Source: Heterodera schachtii
Taxonomy: Eukaryota; Nematoda; Chromadorea; Rhabditida; Heteroderidae
Direction of reading: 5' to 3'
Assembly: GCA_023374025.1 (NCBI GenBank)
Contig: SIJG01000008.1
Coordinates: 674,215-738,214 of the forward strand
Length of the DNA: 64,000 nt
Shown: positions 54,401 to 64,000 of the stretch, piece by piece
Numbering within the stretch: the first letter of the stretch is position 1
How the letters are laid out: the number at the start of each line of letters is the position of its first letter
Notes under the pieces: model-generated
Seen by the model: only the letters and a program-made list of their open reading frames with translations
Told to the model about the DNA's origin: nothing
Databases searched by the model: none
Made by a program: the position numbers and the translations under genes

Positions 54401-56078
54401 TTCCTTTTTGGCATTGGGGCGTCAAAGACGACGGCGCCAATGACAGCGACGACGACGGCACTGACGACGAGCGCGGGCAGTCCTTTCGCCTTCGGCTCGT
54501 CCCCATCGACCACCGCTTCCCCCGGCTCCACCACAACCACCGCCTCGGCCACTTTTCCGCTTCTCTTTGGCACTCAGCCGAAAACGACGGCACCCGCCGC
54601 TGTGCCTTCCTCCGTCCCAACCTTCTCTTTTGGCACCGCCAAATTCCCTTCTTTTGGCTCCTCCGCCGCCGCCGGCACTCTCTTCGGTTCGACCACCGCC
54701 AACACCCTCACGACAAGTAATAAATTCATTTAAGGATGTATAAATATTTGAATTCATTTTTATTTGGTTTAGCTTCTTCTGCTGATGTTTCTAAGGCTGG
54801 CAAAGTGACAGGACAAAGGCGGCGATTCGGACGACGAAGCGGCCGAAGAATTTGTTCCGACGGACACTTTTAAGCCAATTGTTCCGTTGCCCCCAAAAGT
54901 CGATGTGAAAAGCGGCGAAGAAAATGAAGAGGTACTTTGCTTTTGCTTTTTGCTTGTTCCATCTTTTTATTTATTTGTTTTTTAGGTTCTTTTCAGTGCT
55001 CGTTGTAAATTGTTTCGCTACGACCCAATGGACAAAAAGAACAAAGAACGGGGAATTGGGGAGCTTAAAGTGAGTTGTCCCCCCCCCCAAATGGCCTAAA
55101 ATTGGGACCTTTTAAAAGAGAGAGTTGGAGAGGGTTTCATGAGGGAGGAAATGCAATAAAATTTATTCTCTTCGTCGCCTGTGGCAAGGGCGTAGCCAGG
55201 ACCTTCGTTTCGGGGGGGGGGGGGGCCCAACTCAAAAAGTCGATTCTTAGGGGTGTATTTTTCCTTTTTAGGACAATTTTTAGGGGTGTATTTTTGGTTT
55301 TTTGAAATCCCGAATTAGGGGTGTATTTTACAAAATTTTTCGCCAAAAAAATTAATATTTTTTGCCATTTTGGCCTCCATTTTTCAAAAATATGGTATAA
55401 TGGAGGTCCGGCGGTGCCGATAGGCGCCGCCGGGAAAATTTTTGAGTATTTTAATGCAATTTTGTTAAGCAAATTGCTTAAAATTTAAAAAAAATTACTG
55501 AAAATTTTTTACTTTTTGGGTTTCGGGGGGGGGGGGGGGGGGGCCGGGCCCCCTGCCCCCCCCCCTAGCTACGCCCTTGGCCTGTGGGCCATGTAAACAA
55601 AAAACTCGTCAAATTCTCCCTCTTGAGGAGAGGGGTTGGGCCGATAAAACAAATTCCCATTGTGTTATCCCACTCCATTCGTGCCGAAATTGTTTACCCT
55701 TTTCAGCTGTTGCACAACAGAGAGACGGGCCGTTATCGCTGCGTCATTCGCAGTGATGACCAACTTTTCAAATTGTTCGCTAACTTTCCCGTTTTGACCA
55801 CAATGATAAGCCATATCACTGGTCAGAAGCCGAACGTTCGAACTTTGCAGTGCCGAGTAGGAATTGGCACTATCATAATTAATTAACTAATTATCTTTGT
55901 TTATTCGTTCTTTTAGGACTTCAGCGAAAGCTCCGAGGGAATTGACGAAGTGTTTTTGCTTAAATTTCGTGACCAAACGACCGCTGAAGAATTTGCTAGC
56001 AAATTGGAGGAGACAGGCAAAAAATTAGGAGAGACGCCGAAGGAAAAGGAAGCGGCCGAAAAAGAGCCAAGACAATGA
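51425..56078 (+). CDS. NUP50: NUP50-like nucleoporin with RanBP1-type domain and triplicated FG exon
   Basis: NUP50 is a mobile nuclear-basket nucleoporin that binds importin and Ran. The N-terminal segment from ATG 51425 (SENERRFREKLSILNENFLR, then PPIKDYTKHLRALDKMYY) matches the family's short helical motif before the FG region. FG exons at 51791-52198, 53101-53505 and 54384-54716 encode Thr/Ser/Ala-rich sequence with FLFG, FAFG, LLFG, SFG and TLFG motifs and are near-identical. A unique exon (52621-52800) carries a basic nuclear-localisation-like part (GGSRKRSAAQSVDDISPYGK) and LFGG. The C-terminal Ran-binding domain spans 54810-56078: FSARCKLFRYDP, KERGIGELK, LLHNRETGRYRCVIRSDDQL, DEVFLLKFRDQTTAEEFASK, and a Lys/Glu tail (stop 56076). 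MITEs occupy introns at 53664-54107 and 55185-55579. Confidence 0.85.
53664..54107. mobile_element. hAT-like MITE in a NUP50 intron (1)
   Basis: Ends cagggacggtcccagg (53664) and, inverted, cagggacggttccagg (ending 54107), one mismatch in 16. Flanks tcttttcc/tcttttac at 53657 and 54108 are a probable 8-base target duplication with one difference. The interior has a C-run at 53767-53786 and an A-run, and ggcggcgcctatcggcaccg, which recurs inverted in the next MITE. Confidence 0.75.
55185..55579. mobile_element. hAT-like MITE in a NUP50 intron (2)
   Basis: Perfect 12-base ends caagggcgtagc (55185-55196) and gctacgcccttg (55568-55579), flanked by an exact 8-base duplication gcctgtgg (55177-55184 and 55580-55587). 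G-runs at both ends (55209-55225, 55526-55544). The interior shares the ggcggtgccgataggcgccg palindrome with the 53.7-kb element. Confidence 0.9.
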
Positions 56079-56507
56079 ACGGAGTTGAAAAGAAACGGAA
56101 ACTCAATGTTTTCCCATTGTTGCTTAAGTTATCACCGGAACAGCTGTTGTTGCTAAAGCTAAGCAATTTTAATTTGAATAAATATTCATTCAAATTATTC
56201 AGTAATTTTTTAACTAAAACAAAAAAAAATTGAGTAGGAATTCCCTCCCCCCCCCCCCGCCATTCTACATTTAACATTATTTTGAACAATGGTCTTAGTT
56301 TCGCAGACGTACGCTTTCTCATTTTTCCCGTTTTTTTGCCCGAACCCATAACTTTTCAGCAGAAATAAAAGAAAGTATTTTACAAAAATTTCAACAAACG
56401 ACGACATTTTATAATGCATCATAAACAGCCAAGAAATAAAAAACGAAGTCACAAAGTAAAAACAAATCTCTTATTATTTATCCTACCTTATGTGAATGGT
56501 GTTAATT

Positions 56508-57548
56508 AGGGTTGGGCCCCCGACGTCGGGGTTGGAAAATTCGGGGTTGTCGGGGTTGGAAAATTCGGGGTTCGCGGTTGGAAGCGTCGGGGTTGCAAAA
56601 TCGTTCGGGGTCGGGGTTCGGGGTTTATCATTTTTGCCTTAATAATAATTTTATGTACTTTTTTATTTCTTTTTATCATAAATATTTTTGTATAGAATTA
56701 AATAAAAAAAATAAGGCATTTTTAAAATGAACAATTTTCAGTGAAAATCTGTAAAAATAGTTAAAATTTCAAATTTTTCCTCCGGCGTCGGGCCCTAAAA
56801 CTTATTTTTTCTAAAATAAATTTGGCTCAAAGTCAAAAAATTAGTTATTTTGGTGAAAAACCAGTTAACAAATTGCATTCTAATTCTCTAATTTTCAAAA
56901 AAAAATTTTTGCGGCGTGCTTTTTTCTAAAAACTTTTAGGACTTTAAAATTTAAGCTTTATTTTCTAACAGATTTTCACCACAAAATTATGAATTTCCGT
57001 GAATTTTTATTTTATTTTTTATATTTTGTAAAAAATATTTTGAAAAATATTAACTTTTCATGATTTAGTCAAGGAAAATTAAATTTTTAATTTCAACGAA
57101 AGGAAGATTGGATATAAATAATTTGTCAATAAATTATGCCAATGATGACCAATTTTTATGGGATTTTTGTTTAAAAAACCATATTAATCACAAAAAAATT
57201 AAATTAAAATGAAAACGTCAACCGGTATCGAACTATGACAGAAAGTAATTTACGTGTAATGCACTTACCCACTACACTACATTTCAAATAAATAAGCATC
57301 AGCAAATTTACTTTTTACTTTATTTAATAAGTTTGGCAAAATGGTTAAAAAAATTCAAATTTCTTATAACTTTTTTGCCTTTTCCCCCACAAAAATTCCA
57401 TTCTTAGGGGTGTATATTTAACCCCGACCCCGATCGGGGTTAAGGGTCGGGGTTCGGGGTTGGAAGCGTCGGGGTCGGGGTTTTCCCCGAAAATGGCCAA
57501 AAATGTCGGGGTTCGGGGTCGGGGGCGGGGTCGGGGGCCCAACCCTAG
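56508..57548. mobile_element. hAT-like element, 1.04 kb, G-rich subterminal repeats
   Basis: Ends agggttgggcccccgac (56508) and inverted gtcgggggcccaaccct (to 57546) match perfectly. An exact 8-base duplication tgttaatt flanks it (56500-56507 and 57549-57556). Both ends carry arrays of ggggttggaa/ttcggggt units, inverted at the right end (57420-57545), as expected for transposase-binding repeats. No transposase frame, so non-autonomous. A tRNA-like sequence lies inside near 57215-57291. Confidence 0.9.
57213..57291 (-). other. Degenerate tRNA-like sequence inside the 56.5-kb element
   Basis: On the minus strand, TAGTGTAGTGGGTAAG resembles an A-box and AGTTCGATACC a B-box. GAAATGT and ACGTTTT can pair as an acceptor stem. 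No proper anticodon loop forms, so it is not a working tRNA; more likely a tRNA or SINE relic captured by the element. Confidence 0.45.
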
Positions 57549-57634
57549 TGTTAATTAATCGGTTGCCACTGAAAAAATTTTCGAAATCATTTGGCCGACA
57601 AAAAATCAGCATTTAGAAATTCATTCCAAATGAG

Positions 57635-58157
57635 TAGGGACTCCTTTTTAGGCAAATGCCTAAAATTTCTGCGCACTTAATACGCACAGATAAGCACGAA
57701 AAACGCATTTTCCGCTTAGTTTGGGGTGTCTACGATGACTTTTATAATGCCTATTTCGGGGTTTGTGCCTAATATGCCTATTTTAGGGTTTTTGAAAAAA
57801 TCCTTAACAAAAATGCACTAAAAACGAAAAATGCACCCCTAAGAAATAACCCGAAAAAATTTTCAGAAAATACAACCCTAAGAATTGAAAATTTTTCCCA
57901 AAATGAACCATCAAAATTTAATATTTTTTTCTTAATAAAAGTTTTTGGTTTAAAATTTTGTTTTTTTTTGAAAAAAACTTTAAAATATTTAATAATTTCA
58001 TTTACAATTGAAAATTTTTATGTGTTTTGCTACCTAAAAAGCGTTAATAAAAAAATTTATTTGCCTATTTAGGATTTTTGTGCCTATTTTTTGATTTTTT
58101 TTCTGCCTTTTTAGGTGTTTATTTCGCGATTTTTTGTGCTTAAAAATGGAGTCCCTA
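57635..58157. mobile_element. hAT-like MITE, 523 bases
   Basis: Ends tagggactcc-tttttag (57635) and inverted ggagtcccta (to 58157). Flanks caaatgag (57627-57634) and caattgag (58158-58165) are an 8-base target duplication with one difference. The interior is AT-rich and carries repeated cctatttagg/tgcctattt motifs. No genes. Confidence 0.8.
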
Positions 58158-58165
58158 CAATTGAG

Positions 58166-58550
58166 AAAAAACAAAAAACAAAAAAAGGTTCTTTTTTCGG
58201 CACACTTTTTCCAAAAAACTTTTTGGGACATTGGCCGTCGGCTTTTCTCTTCTTTCTAATTTTTATTATTTTTACTCGATGATAATGATTTAATGATAAA
58301 TAAGAAATATTTTGTTAAAGAAAGGAAGGGCCAAACCCACCGAATTATTTCGTTAGTTCGTCCGTTTGATAATTTATTATTTATTTAGACGAAAATGCGA
58401 AAAAAAGGCATTCCTCCGAATGCATTGTAAGCGCAATTAACGAAAAAGGGGGCAAAGAGAAAGAAAGGGCCATTAAAAAGTCACTTTTTCATTAGTTCAA
58501 ATATGTTATTCTTTCTCTATTAACCTTTTTAAATAGAGAATATTCTCTGA
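58166..58550. other. Intergenic; transporter 5' exon not placed
   Basis: AT-rich. An ATG at 58395 followed by a donor (gtaagc at 58428) could be a first exon of the transporter but its phase does not fit the exon at 58572, so the start remains open. Confidence 0.3.
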
Positions 58551-58571
58551 AATGAAAATTTTATCCACGCA

Positions 58572-60431
58572 GGGCCTCAGTTGGCCGCTGTCCTCCTTTT
58601 TCATGGTCACTGACATGGCCATCGGCGGAATGGTCACTTTGCCCTGGGCGATCTGCCGAATCGGTTTTTAACTATTTAAAGAACAAATTGCATTCGTAAT
58701 GCTTGAAGCATTCATTCAGTGGTGTTTTTATTCCAATCAATCATCTTTTGTTACCAGTCCAAATTGAACTTTCTTTTTCTCCATTTTAATTATTTCAAAT
58801 TAATTAATTGCTTTTTTCATTTTATTTTCCCAGGTCTCTCCCGCGGATTGGCCCTTCTCCTTCTTTCCGGTCTTTTCTGCTGTTGTTCGGCCATTTTACT
58901 GGGCCAATGTTGGCTGTTTGTGCTCGACAAGTCGCCCCAATTACGTCAAAAGCATTGCCGAAGGCCATACGCCGAAATTGGCTTTTGTGCCCTCGGGCGT
59001 TGGATGAGGTGGCCGTTAATTGCCGCTGATTAATTTTGTTAATCTCCCCTCAGCATTTTGGTGTCCGTCGGTGTAAATGTCACTCAGTTTGGCATTGCCA
59101 CGGTGTTTTTGCTCCTTTGTTCCGTCAATTTGAGCCGCATTTGTTCCACGTTGTTCCATGCCGACCTTTCCCAGTGCCTTTTGCTGCTCATTTTGGCACT
59201 TTTACTCCTCCCGCTCACTTTGCTAAAGTCTCCCAATGAATTTTGGCCAATTCTCTTCGGCGGAATGATTTGTACCGTTGCGACATGTTGGCATTTTGTT
59301 TTATTTTTTAATTTCACCGGTGTTTTGCTAAGTTGGCATCATTTTGTTCGGCATTTCCATTGATTTGCTTAATGTCGACAAAAATGCGACTTCCCCAGCC
59401 GCTCCGCCGATCACTTTGCCTCAGTCCAATTTCAACAATTATATGAATGCCATCGGAACACTGTGACATTGGCACCGTTTATTTACCCTTTTAATTGGTT
59501 TCATTTTTCCGCAAAGATTGTTCGCCTTTGGTGGTCATCCTGTCTTCCCATCCATCCAACACGACATGAAAGTGCCCGCCGACTTTCACAAGTCGGCCAT
59601 TTTCGGCTTTTCTGGTGACTGACCCTTCGATTGATCACTTTTTGGGCTTTCACCGCCTTCAGTGATCACTCTGTTCAACTTTTTGGTCGTTTTGTCCTCC
59701 TCTTTCGCCTACGGCGACACTTTGTCCGATTCGGTGGTCGGCTCAATTCGCACCTGCGTGGGTCCAACAGGCGGCGTTGGCACTGATCACCGCCAACTCT
59801 TTGCTCGGCATCACTTTGGTCATCAATCCGCTGAACCAAGAGGCGGAAGAGCTCTTCGGAACCCCGCAAGGCATAACAAACCGTTGCTCCATTTTTGCTT
59901 TTTGTCCCCTCCTTTCTATTGCCCCCCCCCCCATTTTTGGCACTTTTTCAGAGTTTGGCATCGCCCGTCTGTGCGTCCGTTCTGCCGTTTTGGCATCCGT
60001 CCTTTTCGTTGCCCAATCTGTGCCCAATTTTGGCCCTTTTCTCGGCTTCGTCGGCTCCTCCACCGTTCCTTTGGTTGCGCTCATTTTGCCTTTTCTTTTT
60101 CATTTTGTCCTTTCCAATTTTTCTCACGAAACGAACGAACAAAGGCAAAGGTTTGCATTTCTCATCAAAAAAATGGTTGGAATGACTTTTGTAAATTTCA
60201 ATTTCAGCAAATTCATTCTGTGGACAAAAGGGATACTGTACAGTACAGTAATAAGTGAGTTAAATAAAATAAAACCCAAATAAACATATGATAATCTGTC
60301 CATTCCAAACTTTAGCTTTTGCTCTGCTCATTGGCATTTGTGCCACTTTGTCTTCTCTTAAAGCATTGTTTGGTGCCCATTTTAAAATGCCGTGTTACCT
60401 CCAACAAAAGAGTTTTAATGAGAGCGATTAA
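58572..60431 (+). CDS. Amino-acid transporter, AAAP family (SLC36/SLC32-like)
   Basis: The exon at about 58572 encodes [20 protein letters not shown] and [10 protein letters not shown], the family's TM1 signature. Further segments: [36 protein letters not shown] (the loop conserved before TM3); [39 protein letters not shown]. The hallmark [18 protein letters not shown] lies at about 59520-59570 and is followed by KSAIFGF. Then come [59 protein letters not shown], and [20 protein letters not shown] with the PxF-G-x-GS/ST-x-P motif. The final helix is [20 protein letters not shown], stop 60429. About 10-11 helices are accounted for. A proton- or Na-coupled amino-acid carrier is expected; the substrate cannot be read from the sequence. 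The first exon is not resolved. Confidence 0.8.
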
Positions 60432-60890
60432 TTCATTTTCATTTCCAATCCATTAATATATTTATTGTTTTGTATTTGTTTTGTGTTGTGATTAATTGTG
60501 CTTTTGTCGCTTCGCTTTACGTCCGACCCCATTTTTCGGCTGCGCTTTTCCCCCCTCCGTCTGTCATTTGCTTTTATTTCATTTAATTTTCATTCTTTGC
60601 TGAAAATAGCGCAAAAAAATTGGGTGAAATGAATTGGAGAAGTAAAACGGAAGGAAAGAAAAGGCGAATGGACTGAATTCATTGTCCGGTCGGATGGTTC
60701 AAGGTCAAAACAAAAGGGGGGAAGGAAAAGTGGGAGGGGGGGGGGGGTATAAAAGGGGAAAGGAAAGGGGGGAAGGAGGGCATTTGTGAGACGGAAAAGC
60801 GACGGACACGGCACAATGGGCGAACCAAATCCAAAAACGCATATTTTTCACATTTCAGCAATTTAATAATAAATTAGTGCCATTAAAGAA
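60432..60890. promoter_or_regulatory. Upstream region with TATA box
   Basis: The sequence gtataaaagg at about 60748-60757 follows a G-run and lies about 140 bases before the ATG at 60891, a plausible TATA box. An acceptor catttcag at about 60858 would remove a short leader intron or receive a spliced leader. Confidence 0.45.
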
Positions 60891-61124
60891 ATGTCCACCA
60901 TTTTTCCCCCTCTTCCGTTTGTCGCCATTTTTTTGTTTGCACTTTTTGCCAACAGCGCAAATGCGTGGAAAAAGGAGGCAAATTCAGTGGAGTCCGCCGA
61001 CGGACACACGAGGGCATTTATGGACCTGATCAGATTTATTTTACCAATGGAAGAGCCCGAGGGATCGGAGGAAAGGGAAGGAGCAAAAGCAGAGACAGAA
61101 GAAGGAGCGGAAGAAGCAGGGTGA
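60891..61124 (+). CDS. Small secreted acidic protein, 77 residues
   Basis: Intronless coding frame. MSTIFPPLPFVAIFLFALFA is a clear signal peptide with a likely cut after NSANA. The mature part has one potentially amphipathic stretch (HTRAFMDLIRFILPM) between a Lys/Glu-rich start (WKKEANSVESADG) and a Glu-rich repeat-like tail (EGSEEREGAKAETEEGAEEA). There are no cysteines. It has its own TATA-like box and a splice acceptor just upstream. No family recognised; a secreted peptide precursor or effector are both possible. Confidence 0.6.
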   Translation: MSTIFPPLPFVAIFLFALFANSANAWKKEANSVESADGHTRAFMDLIRFILPMEEPEGSEEREGAKAETEEGAEEAG

Positions 61125-61530
61125 AGCCAAACCAAGCCAAATCAGAGCAATCAATAAATAATTTAATTAATTAATTAATAGATCATTTGGCATGGGAGGA
61201 ATATTCTTATTTTTTTTTGAAAATTTAAAGACAAAAATTCAATTTTAAATTTGTGGAAAGCAACTCATTCTTCCCACGCCGTTCCGACGCAAATACCGTA
61301 AAGTAAAAAGCTCAATAATTCACAGAAAAATTGCTCGCGGGACAATGATGGACGACGTAATGAGACGGAAGAGAAGCAATGCGCTGGGCGCCAAATCACT
61401 CACTCGGACATAATTAATGAATTAATTAACTAATTAATTTGGTGATAATTCATCGACTCGTCATTTCTTTTCAAATGTTTGTAAATATAAACAATTCATT
61501 TTTCAATATAAAATAATAATTTAATCACAA
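61125..61530. other. Intergenic between convergent genes
   Basis: AT-rich spacer between the 3' ends of the small secreted protein gene (+) and esterase 3 (-). Nothing recognised. Confidence 0.45.
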
Positions 61531-63954
61531 CTAACAAAATGCCAATAGAATGGCACCCATGGCCACCATTTGTGGCCATCCAACGGAATTCGGTCGTGCG
61601 CCGAAATTGCCGTTTTCCTCAGCCGATGTGCCAAGAATGAGGTTGTACTGCAGGTATTTGGCCCCAATTTGCTCCCAAAAGTGCATTCTTCGAAGGTCCA
61701 TGTCCAAAACGACTTGCGGCATTGGCAAATCGATGGCCAAATGGCGGAAGGGAAAGTCGCGCGTTGCGTTGGGCCATCGGACGGTGTCCGACAAAGAAGG
61801 ATCCCTTGGGGGGACTAAGATTAATTATGCACTTAATGAGTCACTGACCCATTCCGCACAAAATTGGCAATCATTTGGCCCATCCGCTGTTCCATGATCA
61901 AGTCATTTGCATCGAATTGGTAACTCGAGTACGGATGCCTGAGTACGTATTTGTGGTCGCTGTCGTGAAAACTCTCTGAAAATTTGCGAAAATAATTTCG
62001 ATTTTTTTAAAATGTTCTTTTTTACTGTGCAATTCGGGCGGAAAATCTTGTGGAATTTCCCGTCCGTTGATGTATTTGTTGACGTAAACAAAAAGGGGCC
62101 AATCGTTTGCCACTTTTTCGCGCAATTCCCACAAAAATGGCACCAAAAATTGGACATCGGCGAGAAACTTTTGAAGTTTTAACCAATTAAATTATCGATA
62201 ATGGGGGTGATTAGTGAATAATTAGTGCATTTGAATATTATAATTTTTGATTTACGAGAACGATCCTCTCCAAATGCAACCACCGATTGGTCCTTTCGCT
62301 GCTTTTGCCCCGCTTTTTCTTCCCTTTTCCCTCGTCCTCCAAATTCTCATAAAATTTCGCCACTTCTTCCGCCAATTCCTCCGCTTCACTTTGCCCATAA
62401 TATTCACTTTTGAACGCCTTTTGTCGCAAATACATTCGCATTTCCCTCCCCCCAAAAGTGGCGAATTCGGCGCGAGGGATTCCCAAATGGCGAAGGGAAT
62501 TGTTGCCGAGAATCAAAGCTTAAGGCGGGGGGGGGGGGAAGAAGTACAAATGCAACAGCAATGGGAATGCGTTTTTTGGTGCTCTTCGGCACTTTCGCTG
62601 TTAAATTTCCCACTGAATGCCAACGGTTCCATCGCCGTCACTCCGATAATCGTCCGCTTTGGCTTCGCCTCGCGCACCAATTGGCTGAAGTTGGCCGGCA
62701 GAAAGTCGCCATCAAAAGTGGGTCCGAACAGGTCGTAATTAATGTCGGGCAAAGTTGGGCCCTGACGGAACGATGGATTGGGAAGGCATTGTTCGGCATT
62801 CGGAAGTGCCCTCCTCACAAGTGCATCCATCGCGTCGAGCAATTGGTCCACCGACTTCGCCTTCAGACATTCCTTCAGCCGCTGCCCCGCGTCCGCGGCA
62901 CAGCCGACGCGCGCGGACATTCTCCGCGTGGTGTGCACCGTTCTGTCATTGGCAGCGCGGGAACTGAAGATGGGCCCGCTCATCTGGACAGTCTGCTGGA
63001 AAAGCTCTTTAAAAAACAAATAATCGTTAAATTTGGACTCTTTCCCCCGGGCGCGCCTCGGCTGTGCGGGGAAAGTGCCAGCGTCGCGACGCTCGTCCCG
63101 GACGCGCTGTAGCCGAGGCAAGTGACGCGCGTCGGGTCCGCCCCGAAAGCTTTGGCATTCGCGCGAAGCCATCGCAGCGCTTCGGCCAAGTCCCAGTAGC
63201 CGAAATTGCCGGGCATTTCCGCACTTCCGGATGAAGCGAACCCTTTAAAACATTTTTAACCAAGTCAGTCAATGTGTTGGCCTGGCCATTCATTCCCAAT
63301 TTGTTAACCCCTCCTGGGCACCTAAAAATCCGATTCGGAACTGAATGGTCGCCACCACAATGTCTCGTGCCAAAAACTTTTGGCCAATTTCCTCGTAGTT
63401 TTTGTAGCGGCGAGTGCCAACTTCGAAACCGCCGACGTAAATGAGCACAAGCAAAGGTTTCAGCGGTTTGTTCGCCCCGCCGATTTGACGTGCCGGCGTG
63501 AAAATGTTGAGGAACAGACAGTCCTCGCTGAACTCGGCCCAATCGCTTGTCCAATTGTCCAGCCGATGGTGCGGCACACACATTTTTGGCATTTCGGTGG
63601 CGTCCGTTTCACGCGTCCCATTCTCCGACAACGGCACCGTTTTCTAATGAAACTCTGATGAGTTTTGCCTTTTCTCGTGCCCCCCCCCCCACTCAATTCT
63701 ATCGTTTTGCCCAGCACCTCAAATCGCAATGGCCCCGTCGGCGGTTCGGCGTACGGAATGCCGAAAAACACTTCGATGGCTATGCCATCCCCCTCCAACT
63801 TTTCCGTCCTCCCCCGAATTGTGCCCGTGGTCGTCCGAACTCGGACAAACCGTGGCCCAATTTGGGACTCAAATTGGGCAGAGAAATGGCAAAGAATGAA
63901 TGGTAAAATGACAAAACAAAGAGCCGAGGGCAATGAACGGCGGACGAAAAGCAT
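61531..63954 (-). CDS. Type-B carboxylesterase 3 with altered oxyanion hole and elbow
   Basis: A paralogue of esterases 1 and 2. The signal peptide starts at ATG 63954 (MLFVRRSLPSALCFVILPFI); upstream sequence is also open to the window end. Landmarks: VFFGIPYAEPPTGPLRFEVL; SEDCLFLNIFTPARQ (about 63510); LIYVGGFEVGT (about 63440), where the other two have HGGA; GYWDLAEALRWLRA. The elbow is GYSAS (about 63110) in place of GxSxG. Then LFQQTVQMSGPIFSS, the acid Glu in GVTAMEPLAF (about 62630), FLADVQFLVPFLWELREK, and the His in SFHDSDHKYVL (about 61960). The C-terminus has a hydrophobic end (GWPQMVAMGAILLAFC, stop 61531) fitting a GPI signal. Ser, Glu and His are all present, but the changed oxyanion hole and elbow suggest low or altered activity. 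Confidence 0.85.
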
Positions 63955-64000
63955 CGGAAGGCTAACAAATGAAAAATACACGTGAAAATGGAAGGAAATG

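Overview
The window looks like nuclear DNA of a nematode, most probably a plant-parasitic cyst nematode (Heteroderidae, Globodera/Heterodera-like). Genes are split into short exons by small AT-rich GT-AG introns, some only about 43 bases. Gene content is nematode: an srsx-type chemoreceptor, a nuclear receptor with a divergent P-box, and an expanded carboxylesterase family. The F-box-like protein at 13.4-14.7 kb resembles a family I know mainly from Globodera. The genus is inference. Gene models were built by hand from reading frames and splice phases.

Layout. 0-1.5 kb: 3' part missing of a low-complexity protein (-). 1.9-2.4: a solo dsRNA-binding domain protein (-). 3.1-8.95: carboxypeptidase D (+). 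9.6-11.9: PCID2 (+), with a hAT-like MITE in an intron. 12.06-13.04: a fold-back element. 13.4-14.7: F-box-like protein (-). 15.6-19.0: carboxylesterase 1 (-). 20.1: tRNA-Val(CAC). 20.5-25.5: three small secreted precursors (-) around a (+) gene with two tandem cytochrome b5 exons and a Lys/Glu-rich tail. 26.1-27.7: chemoreceptor (-). 28.7-33.4: divergent DHX15/PRP43-type helicase (-). 34.8-35.5: nested MITEs. 35.6-38.4: carboxylesterase 2 (-). 39.0-42.5: a one-TM micropeptide, a 92-residue secreted or anchored protein and a novel secreted helical protein with a frameshift (all +). 43.2-45.4 and 49.0-51.2: a 2.2-kb direct segmental duplication, each copy with a full APIP/MtnB gene (+), flanking a nuclear receptor (46.5-48.5, +) and a second copy of the fold-back core. 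51.4-56.1: NUP50-like nucleoporin (+) with a triplicated FG exon and two MITEs in introns. 56.5-58.2: two more hAT-like MITEs. 58.5-60.4: AAAP/SLC36-type amino-acid transporter (+). 60.9-61.1: small secreted protein (+). 61.5-64.0: carboxylesterase 3 (-).

How it fits together. This is ordinary eukaryotic gene space, not an operon or island: housekeeping RNA genes (DHX15, PCID2, NUP50), methionine salvage (APIP), peptide processing (carboxypeptidase D), sensing (chemoreceptor, nuclear receptor) and secreted products (three esterases, several small precursors). The most notable structure is recent duplication at three scales (exon, gene, segment) and a dense set of short hAT-like elements with readable target-site duplications.
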